Positions 1 through 10,770 of a DNA stretch of 64,000 nucleotides are shown piece by piece (position 1 is the first letter of the stretch; each line of letters begins with the position of its first letter). The position numbers and the translations under genes were made by a program. Source of the stretch: Gaertneriomyces semiglobifer (lineage: Eukaryota > Chytridiomycota > Chytridiomycetes > Spizellomycetales > Spizellomycetaceae); the NCBI GenBank assembly GCA_025558075.1, contig JAHLKF010000002.1:1116001-1180000 (forward strand), written 5' to 3'. Under the pieces are notes generated by a model, which saw only the letters and a list, made by a program, of their open reading frames with translations, did not search any database and was not told where the DNA came from.

Positions 1-830
1 GGTCTTCTCATTACCGAGAAGGGTGTAGTGAGCTTTGGCGGTTTTTGAGTCGGTAACTGCATTGACATAGGACCGGCATGCTGTGCAAGTTTTTTACCAC
101 TTTCATGCATGCCACAAATAGTAACAAGAGTATCCCAGTTAATGCGGGCTAGGCTCCGCGTTCAGACGGCATCATGAATCATGACGTTATGAGTTGTTTC
201 GGGGTTGAACGTATTGTTCTCTTTGCTGTGCAGTGTGATGCGGAGAAAAAATCCCGCCTTCATGTTCTTCTAGTTGTTTTGCTTCCTCCGTTGCTTTGCC
301 GGGCCCATGCTCCTGTTGCTTGTCAGTATGCCAGCTGCTCTGCTTGGGCGAAGAAAAACTTGCCCGGTCGGCCAAGCCGGTGCTGCTCTTGTTGAGTGTG
401 CTAGCCGCCGGAAGGTACACCCCCAAAAGGATCTCCACCTTTTTTCCGGGCTCGCCGGGTGGGAATAAAATAAGCTATTGCCGTACTGACTCTCTCTCCC
501 GATGCTAGGTGGTGCAGGGGAGGAAGGCGATGTTTGCCTGTATTTTGTAGCTCTGGGTTCCGCGTTGTTTGCCACAATCGCTTCCCACTCCGGAGATGAG
601 ACAAGTCTTCAGCAGAATAATTTCATTGTAACTTACATACATGCGTCACACTCATTAAACTGGGCGGACCATAACAAAGACAATTATCATGTACCATTAA
701 AACTCGTACCACAGTGCGCATCTCGTGCGATAAGTATTTGCTACTGTTACTTTTCACGGTAAGGGCGATCGACGTTACATAATTGGATATTGGGCCACAG
801 AATAACGATAGGTCAAGTGCGTCCATCAGT
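1..830. other. 3' flank without a supported gene
   Basis: This stretch lies beyond the stop codon of the PRP39 gene. It holds only short open frames on both strands, none with recognisable domains, good splice pairs or coding-like composition. I see no tRNA, repeat or mobile element in it. It may be 3' UTR plus the flank of a gene outside the window. Confidence 0.5.
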
Positions 831-3367
831 CTAATAACCTGCAGCTCCGGAATAATCCCAGCCAGCGGTCGATGTTGATGCCGCGGCGCCATAGTAGCCG
901 TTGTAGGAGGCCTGCGAAAATCTCAGAATTTCATCAGGGCAACCAAGAACGACATGCCATACGTACCTGTGATTGGTCGTAACCTGCATATCCCGTCGCC
1001 TGTGGATAAGCATAAGCACTTGTGGCAGCAGTCGGCGTAGGCGTAGCAGCGGCTACACTATCCGAACGGGCCTGCTTCACGGGCCTGTGTGATGCGCTAT
1101 CTTCATGCTGGCGTTTTTTGGAAGCCGGCGAGTCGACAGCTCGATCACCAAAATCCCTGTGCACTTCCATATCCACTTTATCTATCGTCGCGATGTCCGT
1201 GCTTCGTTCCACTAATGTATCCAAATAACGCAGACCAACCTGATACTTATCACAGGTGGCCAAGCTGGAAGCTTTTAACTGATCCCAAACCTTCGCGGCG
1301 AACTCGAGACCAGATGCACCAGGTTGAGCGAGCTCGAATAGCAAGTAGCTGAGCCACAAATATCTGCTTTGTGGATACTGTTGCGTCATAGTCATGTACA
1401 TGTCGCGGGTAGAGTCAACATCCGTTGAGGAATGATAATGCATTTTTATCCTCTGGACCGCGAGAAACCCTTTACCCTTGTCGTCCGGAAGGGTTGCCAT
1501 CCCACCGTCTAACATGTTTTGCGCCCCTTCAATATCCCCCTGTCGTCGCTCAAAATGGGCAAACTTTGATAGCGTTTCAACATGCTCTGGTAATTGTTCC
1601 AATATCGTACGATAGACGGTCCGAGCAGCGTCTATGGCACCATTTTCCTCTTCAAACGCGGCATTCCACAATCTAATGGCCACCTTACTTGGTGGCAAGA
1701 AAGCTCCCGTGGCGCGAACATACACTTGGCGAACGCCATCTACGTCTTGCAGCGTTTTCAAATATCTAATGTATCGCAGCCAAAACTCCTCGTACAAAGC
1801 GCATGCGACCAGGCATCGCTCATACAGAATGCGCGCTCTCGCAGCATCGCCTTCGTTTTCCTCAAATGTCAAGTACTTTCTCCAGTTATCCAGCTGGGCT
1901 TCGTCAAGCGGCTTGACGTGGAAGTACGGCCGTTTAATTTCGGACTCAAAACCCCAACGCTTGAGAACTGCATCCTGAGTTTTCATATAAATCTCCGATT
2001 TGATATCATGAATGCGCTGTCTCAGTGTCGCTTCCACTTGTTGGTCGGTTCTGGGTTCCGTTTGACCTTCGGGTAGCGGTGCGCGACGAACCTCGTCTTC
2101 CAATTTTTTTAACTCATTCGCAGGGAGAAGCTCGTTCAATGGTCGGCTGACAGAGTACTTCGAGTATTCTTCAAAGAATGTGGCGTATTGGGGCAAAGGA
2201 ATTCGGATGACACGCTCCAGTATAGCAAGAACTGCGCCATAATTCTCTTTCGACTTCTCAAATTCAATGTACTTCTCCCAAAAGTTGTGACTTAGAAAAT
2301 CTTGCCCAACTGCATCTGCCCCTCGGTTGAAAAGCCTGTGAAAGGTGCAAAAAATAGGTCAGCACCACTGTTCACTATAAAGTTGAGCTCGAGCAACAGA
2401 CAGTGAGCAAGCGAACAGCAAGGACTCAGTACAGCACCATGCAGGGCGATGGGGGACGCCCGATAAGTATCCTCAAACGTGATCCACACCTCGCCAGCAA
2501 CCGCACTGGAAACGAGAGATGACTGTCACCATGCGTTCATCCATGCTACTACAATCAAAATGCCTCAAGTATATACCAGCAAAGGTCCAGCACGTGATCC
2601 ACAGTTCGATAAGTATGATCATCAAGGTTATTCAGACGCTCCTTTTGCACGTTGGAAACGACTCAGTTTAGGCGTCTCGCGTCAAGTCTCGTCCCGTCCA
2701 AAAAAAAGGCAAAATGAGGGAGGGGACAAGTAAAATGGAGACTTACTCTCTGATGCTTTTCGAGTTATCTGAGATGTTCTCGATCCTGAAGGAGCAGTAT
2801 TGCACCCACAGATCCACGCTGTTGGGAATTGCGGTAACACCGCGCTCGAAAATCTGCCAAACCTATGTTAGCAACCAGTAACTGGCTGACAAATTGTATT
2901 GGCACAACACACCTCAGCAGCCTTTTCGGGTCCTTCCAATGAATTTTCCCAGTCAGCGTACTTTCGCCAGTAACCGAAGCAAAGTGGAAAACGTTGCAAG
3001 AAAGCATCGTACACCGCTCTAAGCCGTGTCATCTCTTCTACCGAGGACGCCTTGCTAACACCACCATTGGATCCCTCCGCCTCGCGTATCAAGTACTCCC
3101 AGGAGGTAAAATCCTCAGGGTTCTGAAAGTGTACGATGAGTCGCGCAGATGGCGATGCAGTGATCGCCGACGATTTAACCATACCTTGTTGACTGTGTCC
3201 CATAGTTGATCCCACTTGGACTGCTCCGACTGTGGCTCATTGGTTGCCTCTTGATGTACGCTCAGCGCTCTTTCGGTGTGCTCTGCAGCATGGAACGTTA
3301 ATTTCGACACGGCGGAGACATCACACTGAGACGGCCATTCACATACCACCGTATCCGTTTGGAGCAT
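831..3367 (-). CDS. PRP39: U1 snRNP splicing factor Prp39 (HAT-repeat protein)
   Basis: Prp39 is a U1 snRNP component that helps commit pre-mRNA to splicing. I join five exons: 3367-3185, 3122-2913, 2853-2747, 2335-967 and 911-831, giving 649 codons with all phases consistent. HAT (half-a-TPR) repeats run through most of the protein; examples are the stretch around NPEDFTSWEYLI in exon 2, the FGYWRKYADWE unit, and the FWEKYIEFEKSKENYGAVL unit in exon 4, which strongly resembles Prp39 of other fungi and animals. The last ~70 residues are rich in Tyr, Gly, Ala and Ser and look disordered. Introns 1, 2 and 4 are 55-65 nt, but intron 3 (2336-2746) is 411 nt. The start at 3367 is the first Met in frame; no better upstream Met is visible. 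Identification is confident, exact ends slightly less so. Confidence 0.9.
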
Positions 3368-3578
3368 AGTGCTCGTCTGCCATTTTTTGTGATGTGCTGT
3401 GCAAGTAGTGTGCGTTGGCGGTTTTTGTCCTGGAACTTTCAGGATGTTATTGCAAGTGCATCTTGAGAGTAATTTATGGACACGTGACTTGCATATTGAA
3501 CCAACGATATAAAGAAGTCATCCAAGATCATTAGGAATAAAATACAACGATAACATTGTACAACGTATACATTGTATC

Positions 3579-4860
3579 TCATCGTTTGCGAGGAGCGATG
3601 CCTTGCCATACCCCGTAAACGACCAAGGGAGCTGCTGCGATTAATGTGCCCTATGACCTGATGTTAGAAAGCTGAGCTGACGAACGGTCTGAAGAACTTT
3701 CGGTACCATTGCGATATGATTCCGCTTCGAGCGTTGGCTTTGTCGTTCTTCCTCCAGAACGATCACTCGTCTGTCTAGTCGCTCGAGTTTCTGCGCTATC
3801 AACGACAGCAGCTTGCTTATGTCTTCCAATGTAGTCTCACGGGTAGCGATAGGCTGGACACTTTCTTCCTCTTGTACGATGAGTCGGCCTTGCCTTTCCA
3901 CAGAACCAGCCAACACCTCCTCAGCCATAGCGGCCACAAACTCTGGAGGCGGGTCAACAGGCGGCGTAGTTGGGGATGGCAGCGTATGGTATGGTCGCGC
4001 TGGGACCGGTATTGGTGAATCCGGAATGGTGGGAATGTCCTTTGCGGCACCAAGGGAAGGCGACGTGGGCCACGATCGCCCAGATGGTGAGGATGGTATT
4101 GACCTCGGAGAGTGCTTTTTGGATTCAACGTCCTCAAAAGAAAAGCGGTCCTCCTCATCGCTGGAACTACCATTGAAGCGCATCAGTTTGTGGCCAGTGA
4201 CACTGCCCATAAGTTACTCACTTTGCTTCATTCAGAAATCGCTTCAGCTCTTTGAAAAACGCCTCGGCATGTTGCCTGCATGGAAAACGGTTGATTCTGT
4301 GAAACCAGATACACTTTTGCAACATGGCGTTGATCACCTTTGGACGGAAGACACTTGCTGAGATGTATACGAATGTACTTCCAATGCGCTCAACGTAGAG
4401 AATGGCTGGAGCACCTCTGATGATAGCTCGACATACGACTGCATCGCCTGTTCTTTTGATAATTTGCCCAGCTTCGACCAAGCGTCCCTGGAGCCCATCC
4501 ATTCATCACCCCGAATTGCAGAGGCAAGTATTGCTCAAGTGGCACTCACCATTTGTAGCGACCGGCAACGTCGAACCATCCAGGTCTTTGAGTGTCGCAG
4601 GGACCAACTGTAGCCTACGTGAGCGGACTTAACTACCATTCTTGTTACCTTGCCGCTTGGCGCAATCACAATGGTTAGCTACCTGCTTATACAATCCTAA
4701 GCGCTCGTCAATGAGGGAGCCGCGGTTACATGAATGCTTTGAGGAGCTTCTCACCGTAAAGCTCCACTTTCTTCTTGTCACTAGGCGGCTTCACACCAGG
4801 TATAGGTTCCTTCGGCACAGCCTGAATCAAGCTCACCGCTTGCAGAAAGCGTTGCTCCAT
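3579..4860 (-). CDS. Tail-anchored acyl-CoA-binding protein, ACBD5/Atg37-like
   Basis: Seven exons (4860-4755, 4696-4683, 4614-4550, 4487-4338, 4275-4222, 4166-3707, 3650-3579) sum to 307 codons in one frame. Residues 1-90 form an acyl-CoA-binding domain: LYGLYKQATVG, then RPGWFDVAGRYKWDAWSKLG, both family signatures. A proline/serine-rich linker follows, then a coiled coil at about 243-272. The last exon encodes a hydrophobic segment at about 284-301 and a basic PRKR end, which is a tail-anchor layout. This order matches animal ACBD5 and fungal Atg37, peroxisomal membrane proteins that present very-long-chain acyl-CoA and support pexophagy. An acidic patch (133-136) followed by SFEDVES (139-145) resembles an FFAT motif for binding VAP at the ER; that is inference. 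Exon 2 is only 14 nt. Without splicing, the ACB domain and the tail anchor are both invisible. Confidence 0.88.
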
Positions 4861-5656
4861 TGCACTGGTTGCTGGAGATATGATTGATGTACTCTTCCTT
4901 TACACACTTCTATGAGACCAAGTTTCGCATGCACCGAGCTCGATTCACAAATCCCAACGGTCAGTCGGTGAACCCCCAGGCCGCACTGAATTTCAACGTA
5001 TGACTATCTGTTACTGAGTAGTTGATCAGACAAGGGTCTCGCTCTCGGACATGGGAGAGCAATCAGAGTCTGGTGCAGGTACAAACGCATTCCCTAATAT
5101 ACAAATAGCTGCTACTGCGAAGCTTTCCCATGCCAGTGCTTGGATGAGACGACCACCATGATACGTTTTCCTAATAATCACTCTTCAATTCACACCAAAA
5201 TGTCTCCGTCTCGGCTTCGCCGAAAGCTACGCTCCACTTTCCTGATGGCCGTTTCCCCTTTCCCCAATTCATCACCTCACCTGGTTATAATCATCATCGG
5301 CCGAGGTCTTGCACGCGCGCACGCGTTAAAATAATCACCCGAGAAGGTCCGACAGTGTGAGATCTTGGAACTTTGGATGATCTGAGGGATTGAAGTTCAG
5401 AGGTTTCTCGTTCTGGATGGACGAGGTGCTTCAGAGGGCATGTCGTGGCCGTGGTGTGTGTGCGGCAGGCCACTATGAAGAGGGTCTGTCTGAGCTGCAG
5501 GAATATATCACTCGACGAGCTCGTACAATCCGCATGGTTCCGAAAAGTTGTACTGTATACGACTATGTGTTCCGGTTGAGCTCGTGGCTTTGCTGGAATG
5601 CCATCACCCAAGTCTACCATTAATTCTACTAGAGCTGTATATACAAATGACAGATG
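4861..5656. other. Intergenic region, no gene seen
   Basis: This 796-base gap lies upstream of the acyl-CoA-binding protein and downstream of the methyltransferase, both on the minus strand. It should contain the promoter and 5' UTR of the former and the 3' UTR of the latter. Short frames here lack splice partners or domains. No repeat is evident. Confidence 0.5.
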
Positions 5657-6884
5657 TCATGGCCGCTTGGTGGCTTTGACAACCACAAATCTAACCAGCT
5701 TCTTGTTATGTAACCACCCAAACAACTTTGCTGCTCCTTCAAACCGTCTCCATGTGCTCTTATCTACTATGCCACCAACATCGGCCTCGTGTTTCACCAA
5801 AAACTTACCCAGACCCGGAAACACGTCCGATGAGATATCTTGAACATCATCGACGACGAATCCGCAGGACTGTATAGATGCCTTGTATTGTTCAAGAGGA
5901 ATAATGTTCCCATACGGGGCGCCAACGAAATGGAGGATGGTCCGCAACACGAAAAGCGTAAGGGTGCTCGAAACGCTGGCATCCAGCTCGCCGAGAATGA
6001 TATCCGACATCGACAGCTTTCCACCGGCTTTCAGCATTCTGTGACATTGCTTCAGCCACGTAGTACGAGTGTTATAATGGTAGCATGAATCAAGGGAATA
6101 CGCGATGTCAAAGCTCCCAGGTTCCAAGTCACCGTCCGTCGCGTCGGAATCTCTGATAGGCCTCCAAAGTTTTGGAGATGATGTCGCGTCGCCGATAAAC
6201 AGCTTCGCTGTACCGCCTACGCTTCTGTAGTTACTTGACGCATTGTCTTTCATCTCGTCCATTCGTGCTTGTGCGACGCGCGCTTGTTCAGCTTCGTAAG
6301 TTACGCCGACAATTGTGCTATCAGGATGTGTTTGCAAGAAGTGCAGAATCTGATCACCACAACCGTAACCATAATCAATTGCTTTGGCGCGTGGTGGTAG
6401 AGGCGGAGATTGAACTAGGTCGGCAAGTGCTATAGTTCGTCCACGTTAGCGCAGGTAACAGCAATGACTCCGTTCTCCGCTGAACGCACCTTTGCAAGCC
6501 TGCACAAAGTCATCCGTACCCTATTGTAGCAAAATCGGTGTTAATATATCCGCTTTCCAGCTTCTACAGGGCGCAAGATCTATCATAGATGCCTACTTTC
6601 CAATACCCCATATTCAACCATAGGGTCTCTGGCTTCCGAAGATTCAATAAAGCGTGATGCATTCCATAAGCATAACCTTTCTCATCCGACGTAGTCGCCT
6701 TGCGCTGCCTTGTATTCACCCTTGCAATCGCATCCTGCACTTCGTTGTAGCACCATCGAATCCCATCCCCGACAACAGTGTCCGCAATCGCAAGTCCCAC
6801 CAGCACGCCGACACAGAGGAGCAGCACATTGAGGCGAGCCCCCAGTGCGATTGCGACGGCAACCACGAGAAGTAATGCCTTCAT
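5657..6884 (-). CDS. Membrane-anchored SAM-dependent methyltransferase
   Basis: Three exons (6884-6597, 6520-6490, 6429-5657) give 363 residues in one frame. The N-terminus has two close hydrophobic segments (about residues 1-40), suggesting an ER-type membrane hairpin. A class I SAM-binding fold follows: motif I reads AIDYGYGCGDQ, there is an acidic GVTYE strand end, and later FDIAYSLDSCYHY and the post-motif MLKAGGKLSMSDI typical of small-molecule N- or C-methyltransferases related to sterol and phosphoethanolamine methyltransferases. Motif I has Tyr where relatives usually have Val or Gly. The 31-nt middle exon supplies the conserved TDDFVQAC segment before motif I. An alternative start at 6947 would add 21 residues; I prefer the Met directly before the hydrophobic stretch. 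The substrate cannot be told from sequence. Confidence 0.82.
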
Positions 6885-7310
6885 CCCATCGGATCTACAA
6901 GCGGAATAAAAGGCGTGGAGGATGCCCCAACGCGCACATATATGCAAGCGTCAACAGCAGGAACTACTGAAAGAATCGCACATTTATCAATTAGATGTGT
7001 CATGTGACCATTACCCTAGCCCCAGCGCAAGGTGCATTGTTGCCACGACAACTGACATTGGGAGCAGCCAGCGCTTTCTGCGTTTGCGAGATCTGGCGAC
7101 GGACGTTGGCCATTTTGCCGAAACCGCAGACAGCTCGTTGCCATCGTCCATGAACGAGTAAGTTTACGGGGACAGCTCTTCAGGGAACCGTTTGCTTGTG
7201 AGAACAAGCCATTGCGCCCAGCGGAAAAGGTCGACTTGTGAGATCGATCTGTATAGACTCTTTCAACACTTCACCAACACATACTACAGGATCAGACATA
7301 CTTTGGCAAC
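6885..7310. promoter_or_regulatory. Divergent promoter region, methyltransferase / SmB
   Basis: About 426 bases separate the start of the minus-strand methyltransferase from the start codon of the plus-strand SmB gene, so both promoters must lie here. I recognise no specific factor site. Confidence 0.5.
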
Positions 7311-8306
7311 ATGGTATGGGAGAAAGTTTCAATGTATTATTGCATTTGCATTCGTATTGATATTTTCTGCTGTATTGTAGTCAACGTCGCGAAATTCGAA
7401 GATAATGGCCCTGCTGAACTACCGCCTGCGGGTCACAGTACAGGACGGGCGGATCCTGATAGGACAAATGCTTGCTTTTGACAAGCATATGAATATGGTG
7501 CTAGCAGATTGTGAAGAATTTAGAAAAATAAAACCAAAAGGAAAGCCGGCGTCAGGTAGAACAGAACGGGAAGAGAAGCGTACTCTGGGATTGGTCATTT
7601 TACGAGGAGAGACAATTGTTAGCTTGAGCGTCGAAGCTCCACCACCGCAGACAGGAGACGGAGGCAGGAGTGCAGCCACTTTGACTGGCACTGGAATGGC
7701 CCGACCTGCAGGACGAGGGTTACCAATGGCACCAACTGGAATGGCGCCGATGGGTAAGAGCAATCATCGGCCGATCGATGTTTCTCAATCAGCCTCTAAC
7801 TTTGTTTGTATCTACAGGATTAGCTGGTCCAGTACGTGGAGTCGGTGGTCCAGCTCCTGGCATGATGCAGCCTCAAATGGGCCGTGGCATTGCTGCTCCC
7901 CCTATGCAATACGGAAGACCTCCAATGCCCCCACCTGGTATGCGTCCCAACATGCCCCCTGGCGCTCCCATGGGTCCTCCCATGGGTGGCCCGGGCGGCC
8001 AGCCACCATTCGGATTCCGCCCGCCTCCGGTATGCGACTTTCACCTTGGAACAACTACATCTCGTTGCTAATAGAATATTTATCCATTCATACAGGGTGC
8101 GCCTCCACCTGGTTTCCGTCCCGGAATGCCCCCAGGTCCACCTCCAGTCGGTATGCCAGGTATGCCGCCGAGGCCAGGGTAAGTTACACTTTGCTTTTCG
8201 TCCTTCCCAGGAGATGACTAACCTGTTGACGACTTAAAGGTTTCCTGGCGGTCCTCCTCCTGGTTTCAGACCTCCTGGCCCAGGCGGTCCTCCTCATCCT
8301 CAGTAA
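7311..8306 (+). CDS. SMB1: Small nuclear ribonucleoprotein SmB
   Basis: SmB is one of the seven Sm-ring proteins of spliceosomal snRNPs. Five exons (7311-7313, 7381-7753, 7818-8029, 8096-8178, 8240-8306) total 246 codons. The Sm fold spans roughly residues 5-85: Sm1 includes [29 protein letters not shown] and Sm2 includes [12 protein letters not shown]. The C-terminal two thirds are Pro, Gly and Met rich (many PPGM and PPP units), as in SmB/B' tails. The first coding exon is only the ATG, joined across a 67-nt intron to codons for STSRNSKIM, so an unspliced reading would wrongly start at the internal Met at 7405. Confidence is high because the Sm sequence is nearly canonical. Confidence 0.95.
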
Positions 8307-8716
8307 AAACCTTGAAAGCGTGGATATGCCCAGAAATCGTGGAGTGTGCTTAATCGAGCGCTTGCTGTAATTAAACGAGAGTGCCTGTGTACAATATTGG
8401 TGCTACTACTAAATGCGAATCCTGCACCCTTTGAGGTCAACACTTCAGTGCGATACTTGTATTTGACACTCTGCGTTGGCCTGACTCTCATAGTGTTTGT
8501 AGTATTCTCACGCTGGTGCCCTCCTACAAAGAGTAACGAATCTCTAACATCAACACCTGTACTTAACAAGTTCCCTACAGCAGCAGATACGCCACATGCA
8601 CGAGCATCCATCAAAGTTTGAGTGAAAAGACAAGAGTAACGGCTTCCCATTCTACCTTTTCCACCTATTGTGTTGCCACATAATAATGTTCGAAGAAGAG
8701 AGCATGCAGAACCAAC

Positions 8717-9171
8717 TTACGACCTGGAAGTTGTGGTGGAGAAATTCATGCGGATGCTAGAGTTGCGAAAAAGGTAAATCAAAGTGCACCTTGTGCGTAC
8801 GAGCGCTGCGCGCTGGACGTGGAACCTGTCAAGAGTTTCCTTAACTGAACCAAACCATTGCCCTGAACCCAGGAAAGTGTCATCATTTTCCAGTGTACCA
8901 TCCGCCCACATGCGCACTCACAACGTACAAGCTGGCCTCCGAGCGTCCAGTACAAGCAAACATATCCTGTGTGCTGATAACTGTGAAAAAACGGCTCTCA
9001 AAAACTCTTGGCCTCCAGTTCCCCATTTCAATTCATAATAGATTCCCAGGAGTGCTTGATCCACATCTAAAGCTTCAATGTGCACTACTCTCCAAAAGTC
9101 ACAATGATGACGGTAATGCTTTTATATTTGTTAAAAATGCTTCCTTGCAGCCGTCCCCTACAAGTCCGCAT
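8717..9171 (-). CDS. Possible small spliced gene, unrecognised
   Basis: I can build a short gene of about 100 codons: a tiny first exon (9171-9162), a 77-nt intron, an exon beginning at 9084 that encodes HIEALDVDQALLGIYYELKW and ends at a GTGAGT donor near 8922, then a final part in frame to a stop at 8717. The middle exon has protein-like composition, and donor and acceptor phases are compatible. I recognise no family, and other splice choices exist. It lies between convergent SmB and RPL11, so it could equally be 3' UTR sequence. The rest of 8307-9253 shows nothing I can support. Confidence 0.25.
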
Positions 9172-9253
9172 TTTGACTTTTCCCGCCGCGCTCTTCAACA
9201 GACACACAGGCAGTAGAGGAGCCAATCAACCCAATAAGCACATACTAGCTGAC

Positions 9254-10278
9254 TTATTTGTTGAGAACGATACCGTCGAACTAATGAAAGCAAAAAAGTT
9301 ACAAAGTGAACGCAACCCAGCAGAACCTGCATATCAAACATACCCGGCGCTTGAACCACGCAATGGTCTCGTCCTTGTCGACCCGGTGGGGAGCACCGAC
9401 ACGGCCAGCCTTGTGCTTCTTACGGGAGATACGGTGTCCGGGACGTCCCATAACGACGTAGAAGTCCATACCGTAAATACCAATGGAGGGGTCGTACTTG
9501 ATACCCAAGTCAATGTGCTCTTGGATACCGAAACCGAAGTTGCCGGTAGCGGAGAAGTTGCGGGCCCTGAGCTCGTATTCGTGGACCTTCAAGCCACGCT
9601 CAAGAATCTCCTCAGCCTTGGGACCACGGACCGTGCAGTGCACAGAGATCTTTTCGTTACGACGAATACCGAAGGTACGGACGGTGTAACGGGCCTTAGA
9701 GTAGACGGGCTGCTGACCAGTAAGCTGCTCAAGCACCTTAGCTGCACGAGTGAGCTTGTCACCAGACTCTCCCACGCAGATGTTGAGGCAGAGCTTCTCG
9801 AGGCGGAGCTCGCGCATGGGGTTTTGCTTAGTCTCTTCGGCCTACGAGTTGCAAAGAAATCCACGTCAGCACTACAATTCTCCTTTGCAACCTGAAAAAT
9901 CCGTCCTCCCACTGATCATTCACACAGCTTCGTAACCCCAATTCCAGCAAGCCAGTAACGGGGCCTAAACATTATCTGTAGGGCATTCCTCTTGTGCGGC
10001 CTCCCAACTCAAAGATCCGGACAATCAAAACCCTATCTCGCCATAGTCAACTGCCTTCAACCATTCGGTCCCACCTATCTCGTCAAATCTTCTGGTTCCA
10101 GCACTTCTCCGTCTCCACGTCTAACTGAGCTACACATCATATTATCGCACATTGTGGGTGTTTTCGGTTTCAACTGGAAACAATTGCTGCTGAAAAGTCA
10201 TCCCCAGAAAATCCACACACCAAAACCGACATCGTAACGTCCCTATCAGATGCGGTAGCCCACAGCAATACTCACCAT
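9254..10278 (-). CDS. RPL11: 60S ribosomal protein L11 (uL5)
   Basis: uL5 sits in the central protuberance of the large subunit and binds 5S rRNA. Three coding exons, 10278-10276, 9841-9344 and 9280-9254, give 175 residues, the normal length. Exon 1 is just the ATG before a GTGAGT donor; exon 2 starts [20 protein letters not shown] and covers nearly the whole protein, including the family segments [37 protein letters not shown] and [16 protein letters not shown]. The last 27-nt exon encodes FDGIVLNK and the stop. Intron 1 is 434 nt, far longer than other introns here and typical of leader introns of ribosomal protein genes. A telomere-like TTTAGGG element lies about 140 bases upstream of the ATG. 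Confidence 0.96.
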
Positions 10279-10412
10279 TGTGATTGGTGTCTCCCTCAAA
10301 TACGATTTGAAGATGGACAGGCGAGAACGTTGTCGAAAGTAAACCCCTCCTCCGTAAGACTCTGTTCGCTGTTGCTGTTCGCCCCGCCCGGCGTTCGTCG
10401 GTTTTTTTCAAA

Positions 10413-10426
10413 GGTTTAGGGTTTAG
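10413..10426 (-). promoter_or_regulatory. Telo-box (TTAGGG-type) element upstream of RPL11
   Basis: The plus strand reads GGTTTAGGGTTTAG, which on the coding strand of RPL11 is a tandem AAACCCTA-type box, 135-148 bases upstream of the start codon. Telo-boxes of this kind are known upstream of ribosomal protein genes in plants, and TTAGGG-type sites bind Tbf1 at ribosomal protein genes in several fungi. Function here is inferred from position and sequence only. Confidence 0.5.
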
Positions 10427-10770
10427 TGCTCAACGATGACTGTGCCGTCTACGCGTTTGCAGTGCAAGGGAGAACTACTGTTACTGAGGGCAGCGCGCAC
10501 GATACGATTCAGTCGTAGCCGAGGCATTGCAAGGCCATAATATATTGCACCAATGAATGCATGCTAACCCGGGGCGAGTGAGTGCCAACTGCGAATGTGA
10601 GCGAGGGAGTGTAGATGACCTAGGCAGTCAGGAGTTACTTCACTCAAGTACACTCTATTATGTGTGTATGTAGCAGCAAACAGAAACTCGCCAGGTACAG
10701 CGGTATATACAAAAAGATAAAACAATAATAACAAACGCAACAGCCAAGACCTCAACATCGCAACGGCTAT

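Noticed and set aside
1594..2076. A 160-codon plus-strand frame within PRP39
   Set aside because: Antisense to HAT repeats of PRP39, with no domain of its own.
30..3430. Shared TTGGCGGTTTTTG sequence near 38-50 and 3413-3427
   Set aside because: A 13-base match, at one place in a flank and at the other upstream of PRP39; two copies do not support a motif.
9080..9895. A 271-codon plus-strand open frame
   Set aside because: It runs antisense to RPL11; the repeated Val/Leu/Thr/Asp pattern mirrors the RPL11 codons.
9842..10275. Possible snoRNA in the long RPL11 leader intron
   Set aside because: Loose C-box-like and CTGA sequences occur, but no well-placed C/D pair with a terminal stem could be found by eye.
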